Positions 44,744-52,909 of a stretch of 64,000 nt of DNA are shown here, in pieces. The stretch spans positions 1 through 64,000 of the IMG/VR virus record IMGVR_UViG_3300042298_003235; one strand, 5' to 3'. The stretch is from a virus. The notes below the pieces were generated by a model, which was not told where the DNA came from, ran no database searches, and saw only the letters and a list, made by a program, of their open reading frames with translations. Made by a program: the position numbers and the translations under genes. The first letter of the stretch is position 1. Every line of letters starts with the position of its first letter.

Positions 44744-45466
44744 ATGGAATACTTTCATGTTGGCGATCCAAAGCTTGGGTTTCATTTATATAAGAACGCT
44801 ATATCAAAAGATTTGAGAACATCTGAAAGACTAGAAGAAACCATAGGCAACAGTACTGATCAGCTATTTAAATGGTCAGAAGCAATGGTTGGCTATAACA
44901 CAAAAATGCCAGAGTATAGGGATTGTGTTGATCTAAAAATTAGCCCAGCTCATTGGCCATATTTAACTGAACAGTTTAAAGAAGTAAAAGCAGTGTACGA
45001 CGATATAAACAACTGCTTAACACCTTGCCTAAACCATTACGAATCTAGATATAATTTTAAAATGGAATTCATGGAAGCTATAAATTTTGTTAGATACCAG
45101 CCTGGTCAGCACTTTTCTGTGCATAGCGATCATGGTTTTTCTTACAGCTGCACACTATCTTCTGTCATGTACCTGAATGATGATTACGAAGGAGGGGAAC
45201 TGTGGTTTCCTTACTTGGACATAAAGTTTAAGCCAGAATATGGAGACATAGTTTTGTTTCCATCAACTTATATTTTTGCACACGCATCGCTTAAAGTTAC
45301 AAGCGGGGTAAAGTATGCTGCTGTCACAATGTTCGACTACAATGACGCTAACCATAAAAATACTTCTTATGGTTCAAATGCGCCGGAACAAAAGAGTGTT
45401 GATAGCAAAGATACAGTAATTGCCAAAGGGTCAAATGACCCGATCTTAAAAGGAATAACAGAATGA
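44744..45466 (+). CDS. Fe(II)/2-oxoglutarate oxygenase, 240 aa
   Basis: HSD iron motif in FSVHSDHGF, YLNDDYEGGELWFP strand, distal His in FAHASLKV. The usual 2-oxoglutarate-binding Arg is Lys (SGVKYAAV), which may alter or reduce co-substrate binding. ATG 44744 follows AGAAGGAGAAATTT; the longer frame from 44684 overlaps the promoter. It overlaps the next gene by four bases. Confidence 0.82.
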   Translation: MEYFHVGDPKLGFHLYKNAISKDLRTSERLEETIGNSTDQLFKWSEAMVGYNTKMPEYRDCVDLKISPAHWPYLTEQFKEVKAVYDDINNCLTPCLNHYESRYNFKMEFMEAINFVRYQPGQHFSVHSDHGFSYSCTLSSVMYLNDDYEGGELWFPYLDIKFKPEYGDIVLFPSTYIFAHASLKVTSGVKYAAVTMFDYNDANHKNTSYGSNAPEQKSVDSKDTVIAKGSNDPILKGITE

Positions 45467-46167
45467 CAATAGTTACATTAACAAAAACCCATCAAAGCCC
45501 GCCAGTTATAAAGCAATCACAAATTAGAAGAGATTGGATGGACGAAACATACAAGAAGCACGCCTATCAATGTATGCCTATGACGGTAGCTAACGTATAT
45601 GGCTGGGAACTTCAAATGGAGGAAGACCTAGTGGTCCAATGGGACGGTGGCAACACTCCGCCAGTGATATTGTCTGGGCAAACTACGGCATCTGGCAGAG
45701 AGCAGGCTAACGCATCAATTATAGGTATGGTTTCTATTAATATGGGTTGGGCAATAAACACCGAGCCAGGTTACTCTCTCTGGATGTCCGGATCCCCTAA
45801 CTACTTTTTAGATGGGGCTTCTGCTTTGACTGCGACTATACCTAGCTCATGGTGGCCAGATGAATCTCAAATGAATTGGAAGATTACAAAAATAGGTGAA
45901 CCAGTAACTTTTCCAGCCGGCTCACCATTCTGTTTCTTTAACATATATGATAATACACTATTAGAATCGGTAGAGTTTAAAGTAGAAAATCTATGGGACA
46001 AACACCAGTTGATGAACGATAGGGCAGAATATGGGGAAATGAAAATGAAGAACAATACAGAGAATCCATGGACATGGACTAAAGGGATTAAGACCGGATT
46101 AGACGCAAAGGGTAATAGTATCGGTCCATCGTTTTCCGGCCTTCCATCTTTTAATGAGCCTGAATAG
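45463..46167 (+). CDS. DUF6065-like protein, 234 aa
   Basis: Sequence style (CMPMTVANVYGWELQMEEDL, VQWDGG, IGMVSINMGWAINTEPGYSL) recalls the uncharacterised DUF6065 family, often seen beside oxygenases; that assignment is from memory and moderate. No catalytic motif recognised. Translationally coupled to the oxygenase before it (ATGA). It may bind or present the substrate of the oxygenases. Confidence 0.6.
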   Translation: MTIVTLTKTHQSPPVIKQSQIRRDWMDETYKKHAYQCMPMTVANVYGWELQMEEDLVVQWDGGNTPPVILSGQTTASGREQANASIIGMVSINMGWAINTEPGYSLWMSGSPNYFLDGASALTATIPSSWWPDESQMNWKITKIGEPVTFPAGSPFCFFNIYDNTLLESVEFKVENLWDKHQLMNDRAEYGEMKMKNNTENPWTWTKGIKTGLDAKGNSIGPSFSGLPSFNEPE

Positions 46168-46189
46168 GTTGTGATCACTTGAAAACGCT

Positions 46190-46198
46190 TTACTATAG
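46190..46198 (+). promoter_or_regulatory. GTTACTATA late-promoter-like motif, 7
   Basis: TTACTATAG, 40 bases before the ATG at 46238. Confidence 0.45.
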
Positions 46199-46237
46199 TG
46201 CAGGGTGAGATACTGCCAACTGAGCTTTAGGAGTATA

Positions 46238-46570
46238 ATGTTTTTTACTATTGAAAGAATTGAAAAACTTAATCTAGCAAAAATTGCCTTAGAAGAAACA
46301 GAAGAAAAGCTTCAAAAAATTATTCTAAGAGAGCCCGTATTGTTAAAAGATTTCACGATAGAATCTTTTATACCAGAAAAAGATTTTAAATTTTTTGAAG
46401 ATAGGTTTTTTAACGAAGAAACTAAAGCTTGGGAAGAAGTAAATGGAGTTATGTCTTCAGAAAAAAGGCACTTAAATCCCTTAGTCGAACTTCATGCTCG
46501 AGTCGATTTTTTAGTTACTTCCGTAAAACAGTGCAGGAAAACAATAAAGGAGTTAGGACACAATGTTTAA
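46238..46570 (+). CDS. Hypothetical coiled-coil protein, 110 aa
   Basis: Helical protein (IERIEKLNLAKIALEETEEK... then KQCRKTIKELGHNV). ATG 46238 follows TTAGGAGTATA. Overlaps the next gene by eight bases. First of four small genes of unknown function in a tight row (46238, 46563, 46815, 47051). Confidence 0.6.
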   Translation: MFFTIERIEKLNLAKIALEETEEKLQKIILREPVLLKDFTIESFIPEKDFKFFEDRFFNEETKAWEEVNGVMSSEKRHLNPLVELHARVDFLVTSVKQCRKTIKELGHNV

Positions 46571-46814
46571 TTTATCAGACGCGCAGAAAGCCAAAGCAAA
46601 AGCAAATAGCATTAAGGCTAAAGAAACAGTATTATATAAGCTGTTATTGGATTTAGGCATCGACCCAGACTCCATCCCGGTAGATGGTAATATACCAGTC
46701 CCTAATGAGCAAGACGCAGCTTACCCTTTGAGCCTGGGCGCGTTAAAGTATGCTCCATCAATAGTAGCTTATAATTTAATAGAAGAAATAAAAGCATTAA
46801 GGCAAGGTAGCTAA
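46563..46814 (+). CDS. Hypothetical protein, 83 aa
   Basis: Mostly helical with a conserved-looking LLLDLGIDPDSIPVDGNIP segment. No motif. Followed at the next base by the 46815 start. Confidence 0.55.
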   Translation: MFNLSDAQKAKAKANSIKAKETVLYKLLLDLGIDPDSIPVDGNIPVPNEQDAAYPLSLGALKYAPSIVAYNLIEEIKALRQGS

Positions 46815-47048
46815 ATGGCAAAGCTTGAGATCCCGCAATCAAAGATAAATACGATGCAAATAGAAGCTGAAAAAAATAATTTATTTTATGATTCTATGAT
46901 TAATTTATCCAACGAAGAAGTTCTTGCCATAACGCAAAGCTCTATAGATGAGCACTTAAACTCAACCGACCACAGCCACTCATGCGTTCTGTGTCATAAT
47001 ATTGCTGTTGGAAGTGAATTATTTACTTCACAAGAAAATGGAGCTTAA
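46815..47048 (+). CDS. Hypothetical His/Cys-containing protein, 77 aa
   Basis: Helical N-terminus; DHSHSCVLCHN (about residues 53-63) could bind zinc or iron. Starts directly after the previous stop. Function unknown. Confidence 0.55.
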   Translation: MAKLEIPQSKINTMQIEAEKNNLFYDSMINLSNEEVLAITQSSIDEHLNSTDHSHSCVLCHNIAVGSELFTSQENGA

Positions 47049-47050
47049 TA

Positions 47051-47308
47051 ATGAAATACAATAAAGAACAACACGAAGCTAAAATAGCTGCAAACTTGCT
47101 TGCGCTTTTCCTTTCTTTAGGAATTGAAGAAAATAGGCTTGGAACAATTACGCCACAAGAACTTATAGCAGCGGTAGAGGAAACTTATCCTTTACTATCA
47201 GGGTCGGACAGAAACGCAACTAGTACAATAACTAAAGAGCGTAAAAGAATAATAAAAGCATGTCAAGAAAACTTGTATTATTATAAGCTAATAAAGAAAA
47301 GAGCATAA
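47051..47308 (+). CDS. Hypothetical protein, 85 aa
   Basis: Basic, helical (MKYNKEQHEAKIAANLLALF ... KERKRIIKACQENLYYYK). No family recognised. Two bases after the previous stop and two bases before the next gene. Confidence 0.55.
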   Translation: MKYNKEQHEAKIAANLLALFLSLGIEENRLGTITPQELIAAVEETYPLLSGSDRNATSTITKERKRIIKACQENLYYYKLIKKRA

Positions 47309-47310
47309 AA

Positions 47311-48036
47311 ATGGCCCAAAGATTAAATCTATTTACATCAATGCTTAAGTCTGTCGAATATAGCAACAGTCATTATGACGAAATTATTTCAGAACAAGAT
47401 TTGATAGATATGGCTTCCTCAGTATTTGCTAATGAGATTGGGCTAGAAGCAGATAGGTCCGTAGAGTCAATCGGTGCATTCCCAAACAGCTTTTATGGTT
47501 ATGAACAGGTAAGTAATGGGCACACTGACGCCATGGCAGTTGCACGCTTTAGTGCCCTGCAGTTAGAGATGCTACTGAAATTAGCAAAACCAACTGGAGT
47601 TTTATTTCTTAAATTAGGCTTTATGGTTTCTCCTCATAACTACTTAGATAGCTTATTATCATGTCCTGTTTATGTACCAATTGACGAAGATCTTTATAGA
47701 TCAGAAAATAATTGGCTTAATGGCCCAACCCCTTTAAACACTTTTGATTATTTAGAAGTAGAAGAAGGGATATTGCCCGTAGATGTAAACGTAGTTGTTT
47801 TCAATAGCCAGGCTTTAGTGTCAGATCCCAATACAGAAATAGTGCAAAATATATTTAATTCATTACCATCTGGTGGTGTCATGATTTTCTTGGACAACAA
47901 TAATTACCAAACTACATACGTAACACCCGAAACAGATTTGTATGATGATTTGGCTAAATTAATTAAGTCTATAGATAATTCTAAATCATATCATATATCT
48001 ACTGGAACAGGTTTTACCGTACTAATTAAGGACTAA
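47311..48036 (+). CDS. Hypothetical protein, 241 aa
   Basis: Alternating strands and helices with VNVVVFNSQALVSD and NSLPSGGVMIFLDN, which vaguely resemble the later strands of a class I methyltransferase, but no glycine-rich SAM loop is seen. Unknown function; part of the same rightward run. Confidence 0.55.
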   Translation: MAQRLNLFTSMLKSVEYSNSHYDEIISEQDLIDMASSVFANEIGLEADRSVESIGAFPNSFYGYEQVSNGHTDAMAVARFSALQLEMLLKLAKPTGVLFLKLGFMVSPHNYLDSLLSCPVYVPIDEDLYRSENNWLNGPTPLNTFDYLEVEEGILPVDVNVVVFNSQALVSDPNTEIVQNIFNSLPSGGVMIFLDNNNYQTTYVTPETDLYDDLAKLIKSIDNSKSYHISTGTGFTVLIKD

Positions 48037-48043
48037 GTGGCTT

Positions 48044-48610
48044 ATGCAGGGGATATCTGTATTTGAAGCAACCCCATCTATAGAGCACGCCACTATATTT
48101 TCGTCCGTATGGTCTCAGTGTTGGCCTACAATAGCTGCAAATAATGGCTTTAGCGCGTCTCAAATAGCTTCTAGGTTAGAAACAAGAACGATAGACTGGT
48201 GGATTAAAGCCATAGAAGTCATGCCACTTGCGCAGTACGCATTAGACAAAGATAATAATTTTGTGATATCATATTTATTGTACGATTCAGATGTTCTTAG
48301 TATAAACCAAAAACAAACTTCTTTAAATACATCAAAAAAAGACGAAAATCCTTGTGTTTATATTTTTGCAGAAAAAGCAGCAAGAGGTTCTGATATGGTC
48401 AAACAAATTGGAAAAGATTCATTAAAAAAAAGAACTGAATTAGGTTATAATGTTTGTGGTTCTTGGATTATGAAATCCAACAGTAGATCTTTAGCCTATG
48501 CAGCAAAGACTGGATGGAAAAAAGTTTTGGATTTAGCTTCTCCAGTTTGGGATCCAGGGATAGATTTTGAATATTGGGTATTTGACAACACCAGTTGGAG
48601 CAGTAGATGA
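48044..48610 (+). CDS. Possible GNAT-type acetyltransferase, 188 aa
   Basis: Late segment KKRTELGYNVCGSWIMKSN followed by SRSLAYAAKTGWKKV resembles the C-terminal helix of GNAT enzymes (N...A..Y.K.GF), but the acetyl-CoA loop is not clear. Overlaps the next start by four bases. Confidence 0.5.
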   Translation: MQGISVFEATPSIEHATIFSSVWSQCWPTIAANNGFSASQIASRLETRTIDWWIKAIEVMPLAQYALDKDNNFVISYLLYDSDVLSINQKQTSLNTSKKDENPCVYIFAEKAARGSDMVKQIGKDSLKKRTELGYNVCGSWIMKSNSRSLAYAAKTGWKKVLDLASPVWDPGIDFEYWVFDNTSWSSR

Positions 48611-49272
48611 TTGTATTAGATAATTTTTTAAATAAAGACCTTCATTCAAAGATGTTAGAAGATCTCAACTTTTATCCTGAATCAATGGGTGGTGGAGACC
48701 AAATAGCTACAGAGCTGAATAGCTACCATTATGAACAAGCAAGCTGCTATGCCCCGTACATGTTTTGGGATGGTTGGTGGAATAGTCCAGCTAATACATT
48801 AAAAAAACAGATAATACAAAGTATATGGGGTAGCCGTTTAGAGTACCAGCATGACGATATACTTGGTTTTGAATATTGGACCAGAACTTATAGAGCTGGA
48901 CAATTTCTTGCAACACACGTAGATGAAGATACTTTCCTTTATGCTAGAGATAAAGTATTTACCGGGCCAGTAAACGGTGCAATATTATATGGATGCGACA
49001 ACCCAGATGGTGGGTTTTTAGAAATTCACAGACATACTTTAATTGATGGATCATATGAAGCTTTAGAAAAAGATAGCATTAAGATATCACCGATAGAAGA
49101 AAGAGAAAGAATAGCTTATAAAGGTAACAGATTAGTGATACTAGATGCCGGCCACGTTATCCACGGAACAACCCCAGCAAATTCTGGTATTAGACAAGTA
49201 ATGGTTATAAACGTTTGGCATAAAGACAATCCACCTTTAGCATTGTCTCTTGGAGAGTTTTTTTATGAATGA
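48607..49272 (+). CDS. Fe(II)/2-oxoglutarate oxygenase, 221 aa
   Basis: HVD iron motif in FLATHVDED, GAILYGCDNPDGGFLEIHR strand, distal His in AGHVIHGTTP and Arg in GIRQVMVINVW. A separate branch from the paralogue group further right. Overlaps the next start. Confidence 0.78.
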   Translation: MIVLDNFLNKDLHSKMLEDLNFYPESMGGGDQIATELNSYHYEQASCYAPYMFWDGWWNSPANTLKKQIIQSIWGSRLEYQHDDILGFEYWTRTYRAGQFLATHVDEDTFLYARDKVFTGPVNGAILYGCDNPDGGFLEIHRHTLIDGSYEALEKDSIKISPIEERERIAYKGNRLVILDAGHVIHGTTPANSGIRQVMVINVWHKDNPPLALSLGEFFYE

Positions 49273-49867
49273 TTTTGAGTTTCAATCATTATTAAATATA
49301 GGAATATATAAAAAAAAATTAAAATATATTGATAATAATAAAATTTATAAAGAGATTAAAAAATATTCTAAAAGTTTAAATGATAGTTTTAATTTAGATA
49401 AGATTCAATCTTATGAAGATCAAACATTTCCATTTGATGGTCTAGAGTGTAATAAGCTCGTAAATTCTTTATCTAGCGAAGTAAGCTCAGCCATTGGTCG
49501 CGAAATGTTGTTAACTGAAATATGGACTTTGACTCTTAAGAATGGCCAATCAGTTGGATACCATTCCCATAAATCAAACAGCCACTTACATCCTTCTGAA
49601 TATTACTCAATTGCATACTACGTTAACGTTCCGGTTGGTAGCTCTGATGTTCAGTTTAAGATTACAGCATGCAACACATTAGAAAGCTCAGTTTTTATTA
49701 AAGCAGAAGATGGATTATTGATTATTTTTAATTCTTTCATCCCCCACATGACAAATAGGCACAACAACATCGACGAAGATCGTGTTGTCATTAGTGCTAA
49801 TTTTTCTCCAAAAGATCCAACATTAACCTTAAATCCAGATTGGACACCATACTGGGATAAAAAATAA
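49265..49867 (+). CDS. Putative 2OG-Fe(II) oxygenase of the 2OG-FeII_5 type, 200 aa
   Basis: HSH (GYHSHKSNSH) followed by SIAYYVNVPVG, IIFNSFIPHMTNRH and DRVVISANFSP fit the 2OG-FeII_5 family: H-x-H in place of H-x-D, distal His and Arg present. The first iron-ligand motif is unusual and may change activity. ATG 49265 overlaps the previous stop. Confidence 0.72.
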   Translation: MNDFEFQSLLNIGIYKKKLKYIDNNKIYKEIKKYSKSLNDSFNLDKIQSYEDQTFPFDGLECNKLVNSLSSEVSSAIGREMLLTEIWTLTLKNGQSVGYHSHKSNSHLHPSEYYSIAYYVNVPVGSSDVQFKITACNTLESSVFIKAEDGLLIIFNSFIPHMTNRHNNIDEDRVVISANFSPKDPTLTLNPDWTPYWDKK

Positions 49868-49923
49868 TTTCACTTAATAGTAAAAATATATTTTGAGTAG
49901 ATATTATCTTTTGACGGTGTTTG

Positions 49924-49932
49924 TGTTATAAT
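49924..49932 (+). promoter_or_regulatory. Extended -10 element TGTTATAAT
   Basis: Perfect TGNTATAAT, 33 bases before the ATG at 49965. A nearby TTGACG is only ten bases upstream and is not a valid -35. Confidence 0.5.
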
Positions 49933-49964
49933 TGGTAAAATAACATTTTGGCAAAAAGGATTTT

Positions 49965-50267
49965 ATGATCGGCAAATGGACCTTGGCAGTAAAGACCCCT
50001 TTTGGGGAAGAAAAATATAACCTTGCAATAGAAGAAATTTCCCCATCTTTATCAGGAAAGATTTGGACGGACATGGGTTCGGCAAGTTTTGAAAACGGCA
50101 AGTATGATAATGGAAGTCTGCAAATAAATTTCAGTGTGGATACCCCGCAAAAAGCGCAAATTTCCATAAGAGGAACACACACAGAAGATTCCATCATAGG
50201 CACCGTACAGGTTGATGAGTACCCAAAACTAGATTTTAAGGCAGAGTATAATAATGTCAATATATAA
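49965..50267 (+). CDS. Small beta-barrel-like protein, 100 aa
   Basis: Starts MIGKWTLAVKTPFGEEKYNL, a G-x-W opening like lipocalin-type or heme/ligand-binding small beta barrels, followed by strands with ISIRGTHTEDSIIGTV. Ligand unknown. ATG follows AAAAGGATTTT. Overlaps the next gene by 14 bases. Confidence 0.6.
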   Translation: MIGKWTLAVKTPFGEEKYNLAIEEISPSLSGKIWTDMGSASFENGKYDNGSLQINFSVDTPQKAQISIRGTHTEDSIIGTVQVDEYPKLDFKAEYNNVNI

Positions 50268-50868
50268 TATACCAATTAGATCGATAGACGGAGAAGAGAA
50301 CGCACTTCTACCATACGAAGGTAAGGTGACCTTAATGGTCAATGTTTCTAGTAAGGCTGGTTATGACCCAAAGTGTTCAAGATTCTGGTCTTACGCAAGA
50401 ACATGTAGACAATTTTGGCAACTACAAAAAGTCCATGATGAGTTTAAAGATAGAGGCTTTTCTGTCCTAGCATTCCCTTGTAATCAATTTGCTGCGACAG
50501 AGCCTGGAACTAACGAAGAAATAAGTGCGTTCATAAAAGAGTACTACCCTTTTGTAACATTTCCGTTTTTTGAAAAAGTAGATGTAAATGGAAAAAATGA
50601 ACATCCTCTTTTTTCTGCGCTAAAAGGCAACGAAAAAAGAAACTACTCTGACACCGCTGCAGACCAATCAGACGCAGCTCAGAAGGGCCAGAACTTAGCT
50701 GGACAAGCTATAGCTAGAATTCCTCATGGATACGAAAAGTTTATAGTTAGCGGTGACGGTAGAATGATATCTCGCTTCAACTGGCAAGATATGCCACTAG
50801 ATGAAATACCAAGAGTGATGGGTGCTGGCTGGACAATAAGAGAAGCATTGGATGAGATTTTAGGATGA
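50254..50868 (+). CDS. Glutathione-peroxidase-like protein lacking the peroxidatic Cys, 204 aa
   Basis: Thioredoxin-fold GPx pattern: VTLMVNVSSKAGY (normally NVASKCG), FPCNQF (C76), a late FIVSGDGRM strand and RFNW. The catalytic Cys is replaced by Ala35, with Cys41 and Cys51 nearby; a direct peroxidase role is doubtful unless one of these substitutes. A long insertion (about residues 42-60) is unusual. Ends coupled (ATGA) to the next oxygenase. Confidence 0.75.
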   Translation: MSIYNIPIRSIDGEENALLPYEGKVTLMVNVSSKAGYDPKCSRFWSYARTCRQFWQLQKVHDEFKDRGFSVLAFPCNQFAATEPGTNEEISAFIKEYYPFVTFPFFEKVDVNGKNEHPLFSALKGNEKRNYSDTAADQSDAAQKGQNLAGQAIARIPHGYEKFIVSGDGRMISRFNWQDMPLDEIPRVMGAGWTIREALDEILG

Positions 50869-51983
50869 GCTACGATTCTTCTATTCCAGAAAAAGGAAAA
50901 AAGATAAGCGACACAGCTTATCCAGTATCGCCAAAAATAACAGACGTTGAGATAAAAGAGATTGCTGATTTAGAGATAGAGATCCTTGGGCCAGGAATCA
51001 TGGTTGCACGTAACGCGTTCGACCCAAGACAAGATCTCATCTTGCCTCATATTGATTCTAGAGCAGAGGCAGCACACGCCAATAGATGGACTTGGATAGA
51101 AGACGAAGATGGAAATAAGTTTGGCATTAATGAAGACGGTTTTAGATATAGACCAGAAGATGTTCCTAACACTCCAGTAAGAATTCTTGATCCAGTAAAC
51201 TCAGAAACCGAAAGCAATATAAAAGATTATTTTGTTTATTTAGAAGAACAGATATATAAGGCTTTAATTAAATACATAGATCAATATCCGCTAATGGTTG
51301 GAAGTATTTGGTGGAAGACTAGAGGGCACGTATTAAGATACGGAGATGGTGGAATACTCGGCTGTCACGCTGACAATGATACCAATTATAAAGTCACCAA
51401 AGGTGTTAGGTACATGCCACGAGGCATGGTTGCATCAAGACAAACATGTGGCGCGTTGCTATATCTAAATGACTGTGTCTCTTCAGAAGAAGAGTTAGAT
51501 GGCAAAAACTTTACTGGTGGCAACCTTGCTTTTGTACACTTAGGTATATCTTATGAACCAAAAAAGGGCGACATTATTTTCTTCCCAACAAACTATGTTG
51601 CAGCTCATCAAGTTAGTAAAATGGGCAAAGGTGTTAGGTATTCTTATTTAACATTTTTTGGCCAAGGGGCTAGTGACTTAACTGCAAACGTTGTTATATC
51701 TGAACCAGATCAAAGCTTCGAATGGTGTCCACCGGTTTGGTTTAATGATATATATGATGACTATGAAAAGTATTGTAAATCAGAATATTCTATTTGGGAA
51801 AACGCAGAAAAAAATAACGTAGAATTAGGTTGGAACCCGGTTTACCAAGGAAGAGAAGTAGCACAATATAATACTACTCACGATACGGTAGAGATTGCTG
51901 CAAAAGAATCTGAATCAAATAGCCAACAAAATGAACCTTCTTTAGAGGGCCCTTGTGGAACAGACGCACAAAAGATAATATAA
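50865..51983 (+). CDS. Fe(II)/2-oxoglutarate oxygenase, tandem paralogue 1, 372 aa
   Basis: Longest of four tandem paralogues. Iron motif HAD in LGCHADNDTNYK, YLNDCVSSEEELDGKNFTGG, distal His in AAHQVSKM and Arg in GVRYSYL. PGIMVARNAFD aligns with NGIVLFKKAID of the recoded paralogue, with normal Gly codon GGA. C-terminal 60 residues are extra and polar. Possible protein hydroxylase. Confidence 0.83.
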   Translation: MSYDSSIPEKGKKISDTAYPVSPKITDVEIKEIADLEIEILGPGIMVARNAFDPRQDLILPHIDSRAEAAHANRWTWIEDEDGNKFGINEDGFRYRPEDVPNTPVRILDPVNSETESNIKDYFVYLEEQIYKALIKYIDQYPLMVGSIWWKTRGHVLRYGDGGILGCHADNDTNYKVTKGVRYMPRGMVASRQTCGALLYLNDCVSSEEELDGKNFTGGNLAFVHLGISYEPKKGDIIFFPTNYVAAHQVSKMGKGVRYSYLTFFGQGASDLTANVVISEPDQSFEWCPPVWFNDIYDDYEKYCKSEYSIWENAEKNNVELGWNPVYQGREVAQYNTTHDTVEIAAKESESNSQQNEPSLEGPCGTDAQKII

Positions 51984-51984
51984 A

Positions 51985-52909
51985 ATGAACGCTGAACCAG
52001 CTATAGAGCAACTAGGCAATCGGGATAGTTTTATTCAAAAAAGCAATTGACATTGACCAAGAGTTAATAGTGCCCTACTTGGCTTCATTAAAAGAAGAAG
52101 CAATTAAAAAAGATTACACTATAATATATGATCAGAATAACATTGCAACTCATGCGGTTAATAGGTCTGGTCATAGATACGCTCTAGAAGACATAGAGTC
52201 ATCTTGCAGTCATATAATGGAGTTTGCTACTCCAAATGTAGACCCTGTATATATTGAGTTTTTTAAGAAATGTGAAGACTCAATATACCAAAGCTTGTTA
52301 AAATATATTGAGATTTTCCCTATGATTCTCCCTTGTTTATGGTGGAGAACCCAAGGCCACATAGTTGCTTACGGACCAGGAAGTTCTTTTGGTCTTCATT
52401 GTGATAATGACGTAAACTATAAACCAGGTTTTGTCCCTGACCAACAGCTCGCTATTAGAAACGTTTGCGGCGCTATTATTTATTTTAATGATTCAGTTGA
52501 ATCAAACCCGGATGTAAGCAAGCACCAATACTCTGGTGGAGACATAGTTTTCCCATATGCGAATGTTAGGTATTCACCTAAAGCTGGTGATATAATAATG
52601 TTTCCTTCAAACTATTTGGCAACACATGAGGTCGAGCCATGCACTGAAGGATCAAGATACGGATATGTAGGCTACTTTGCCCAAGGTTCATCTGACATAG
52701 ATAGAGGTATCAACATAAGAGACAAGAGTGATATAATAGACAGCGGACAGGTTTGGATACCTGAGCTGTTTAATGATTATATATCTTATCTTGATAGTAA
52801 ATACAAAGGTTCGGAAGAAGATAACTCAGAGCTATATAGGCCGACTAACCGAATCAATACAAGCGACAAAACGACACAAGAAGTAGATAAAGCAAAGGTT
52901 CAATTATGA
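51985..52909 (+). CDS. Fe(II)/2-oxoglutarate oxygenase, tandem paralogue 2, about 307 aa, +1 shift
   Basis: MNAEPAIEQLGN reaches CGG at 52021; zero frame ends eight codons later. In the +1 frame the chain continues G-IVLFKKAIDIDQELI, HCD iron motif in FGLHCDNDVNYK, distal His in ATHEVEPC and Arg in GSRYGYVG. The Gly at the shift aligns with Gly in the paralogues at 50865, 52906 and 54660, confirming where the frame must change. The only oxygenase of the group with a shift site. Confidence 0.87.
52021..52023 (+). other. +1 recoding site, in-frame CGG (site 11)
   Basis: Context GGC AAT CGG GAT. Skipping C gives GGG, the only site whose new codon is GGG. Paralogues have GGT or GGA at the same residue in their normal frame. 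Confidence 0.92.

Noticed and set aside
49911-49932. TTGACG plus TATAAT as a sigma70 promoter before 49965
   Set aside because: The spacing is only ten bases; the TATAAT was instead kept as an extended -10 element.
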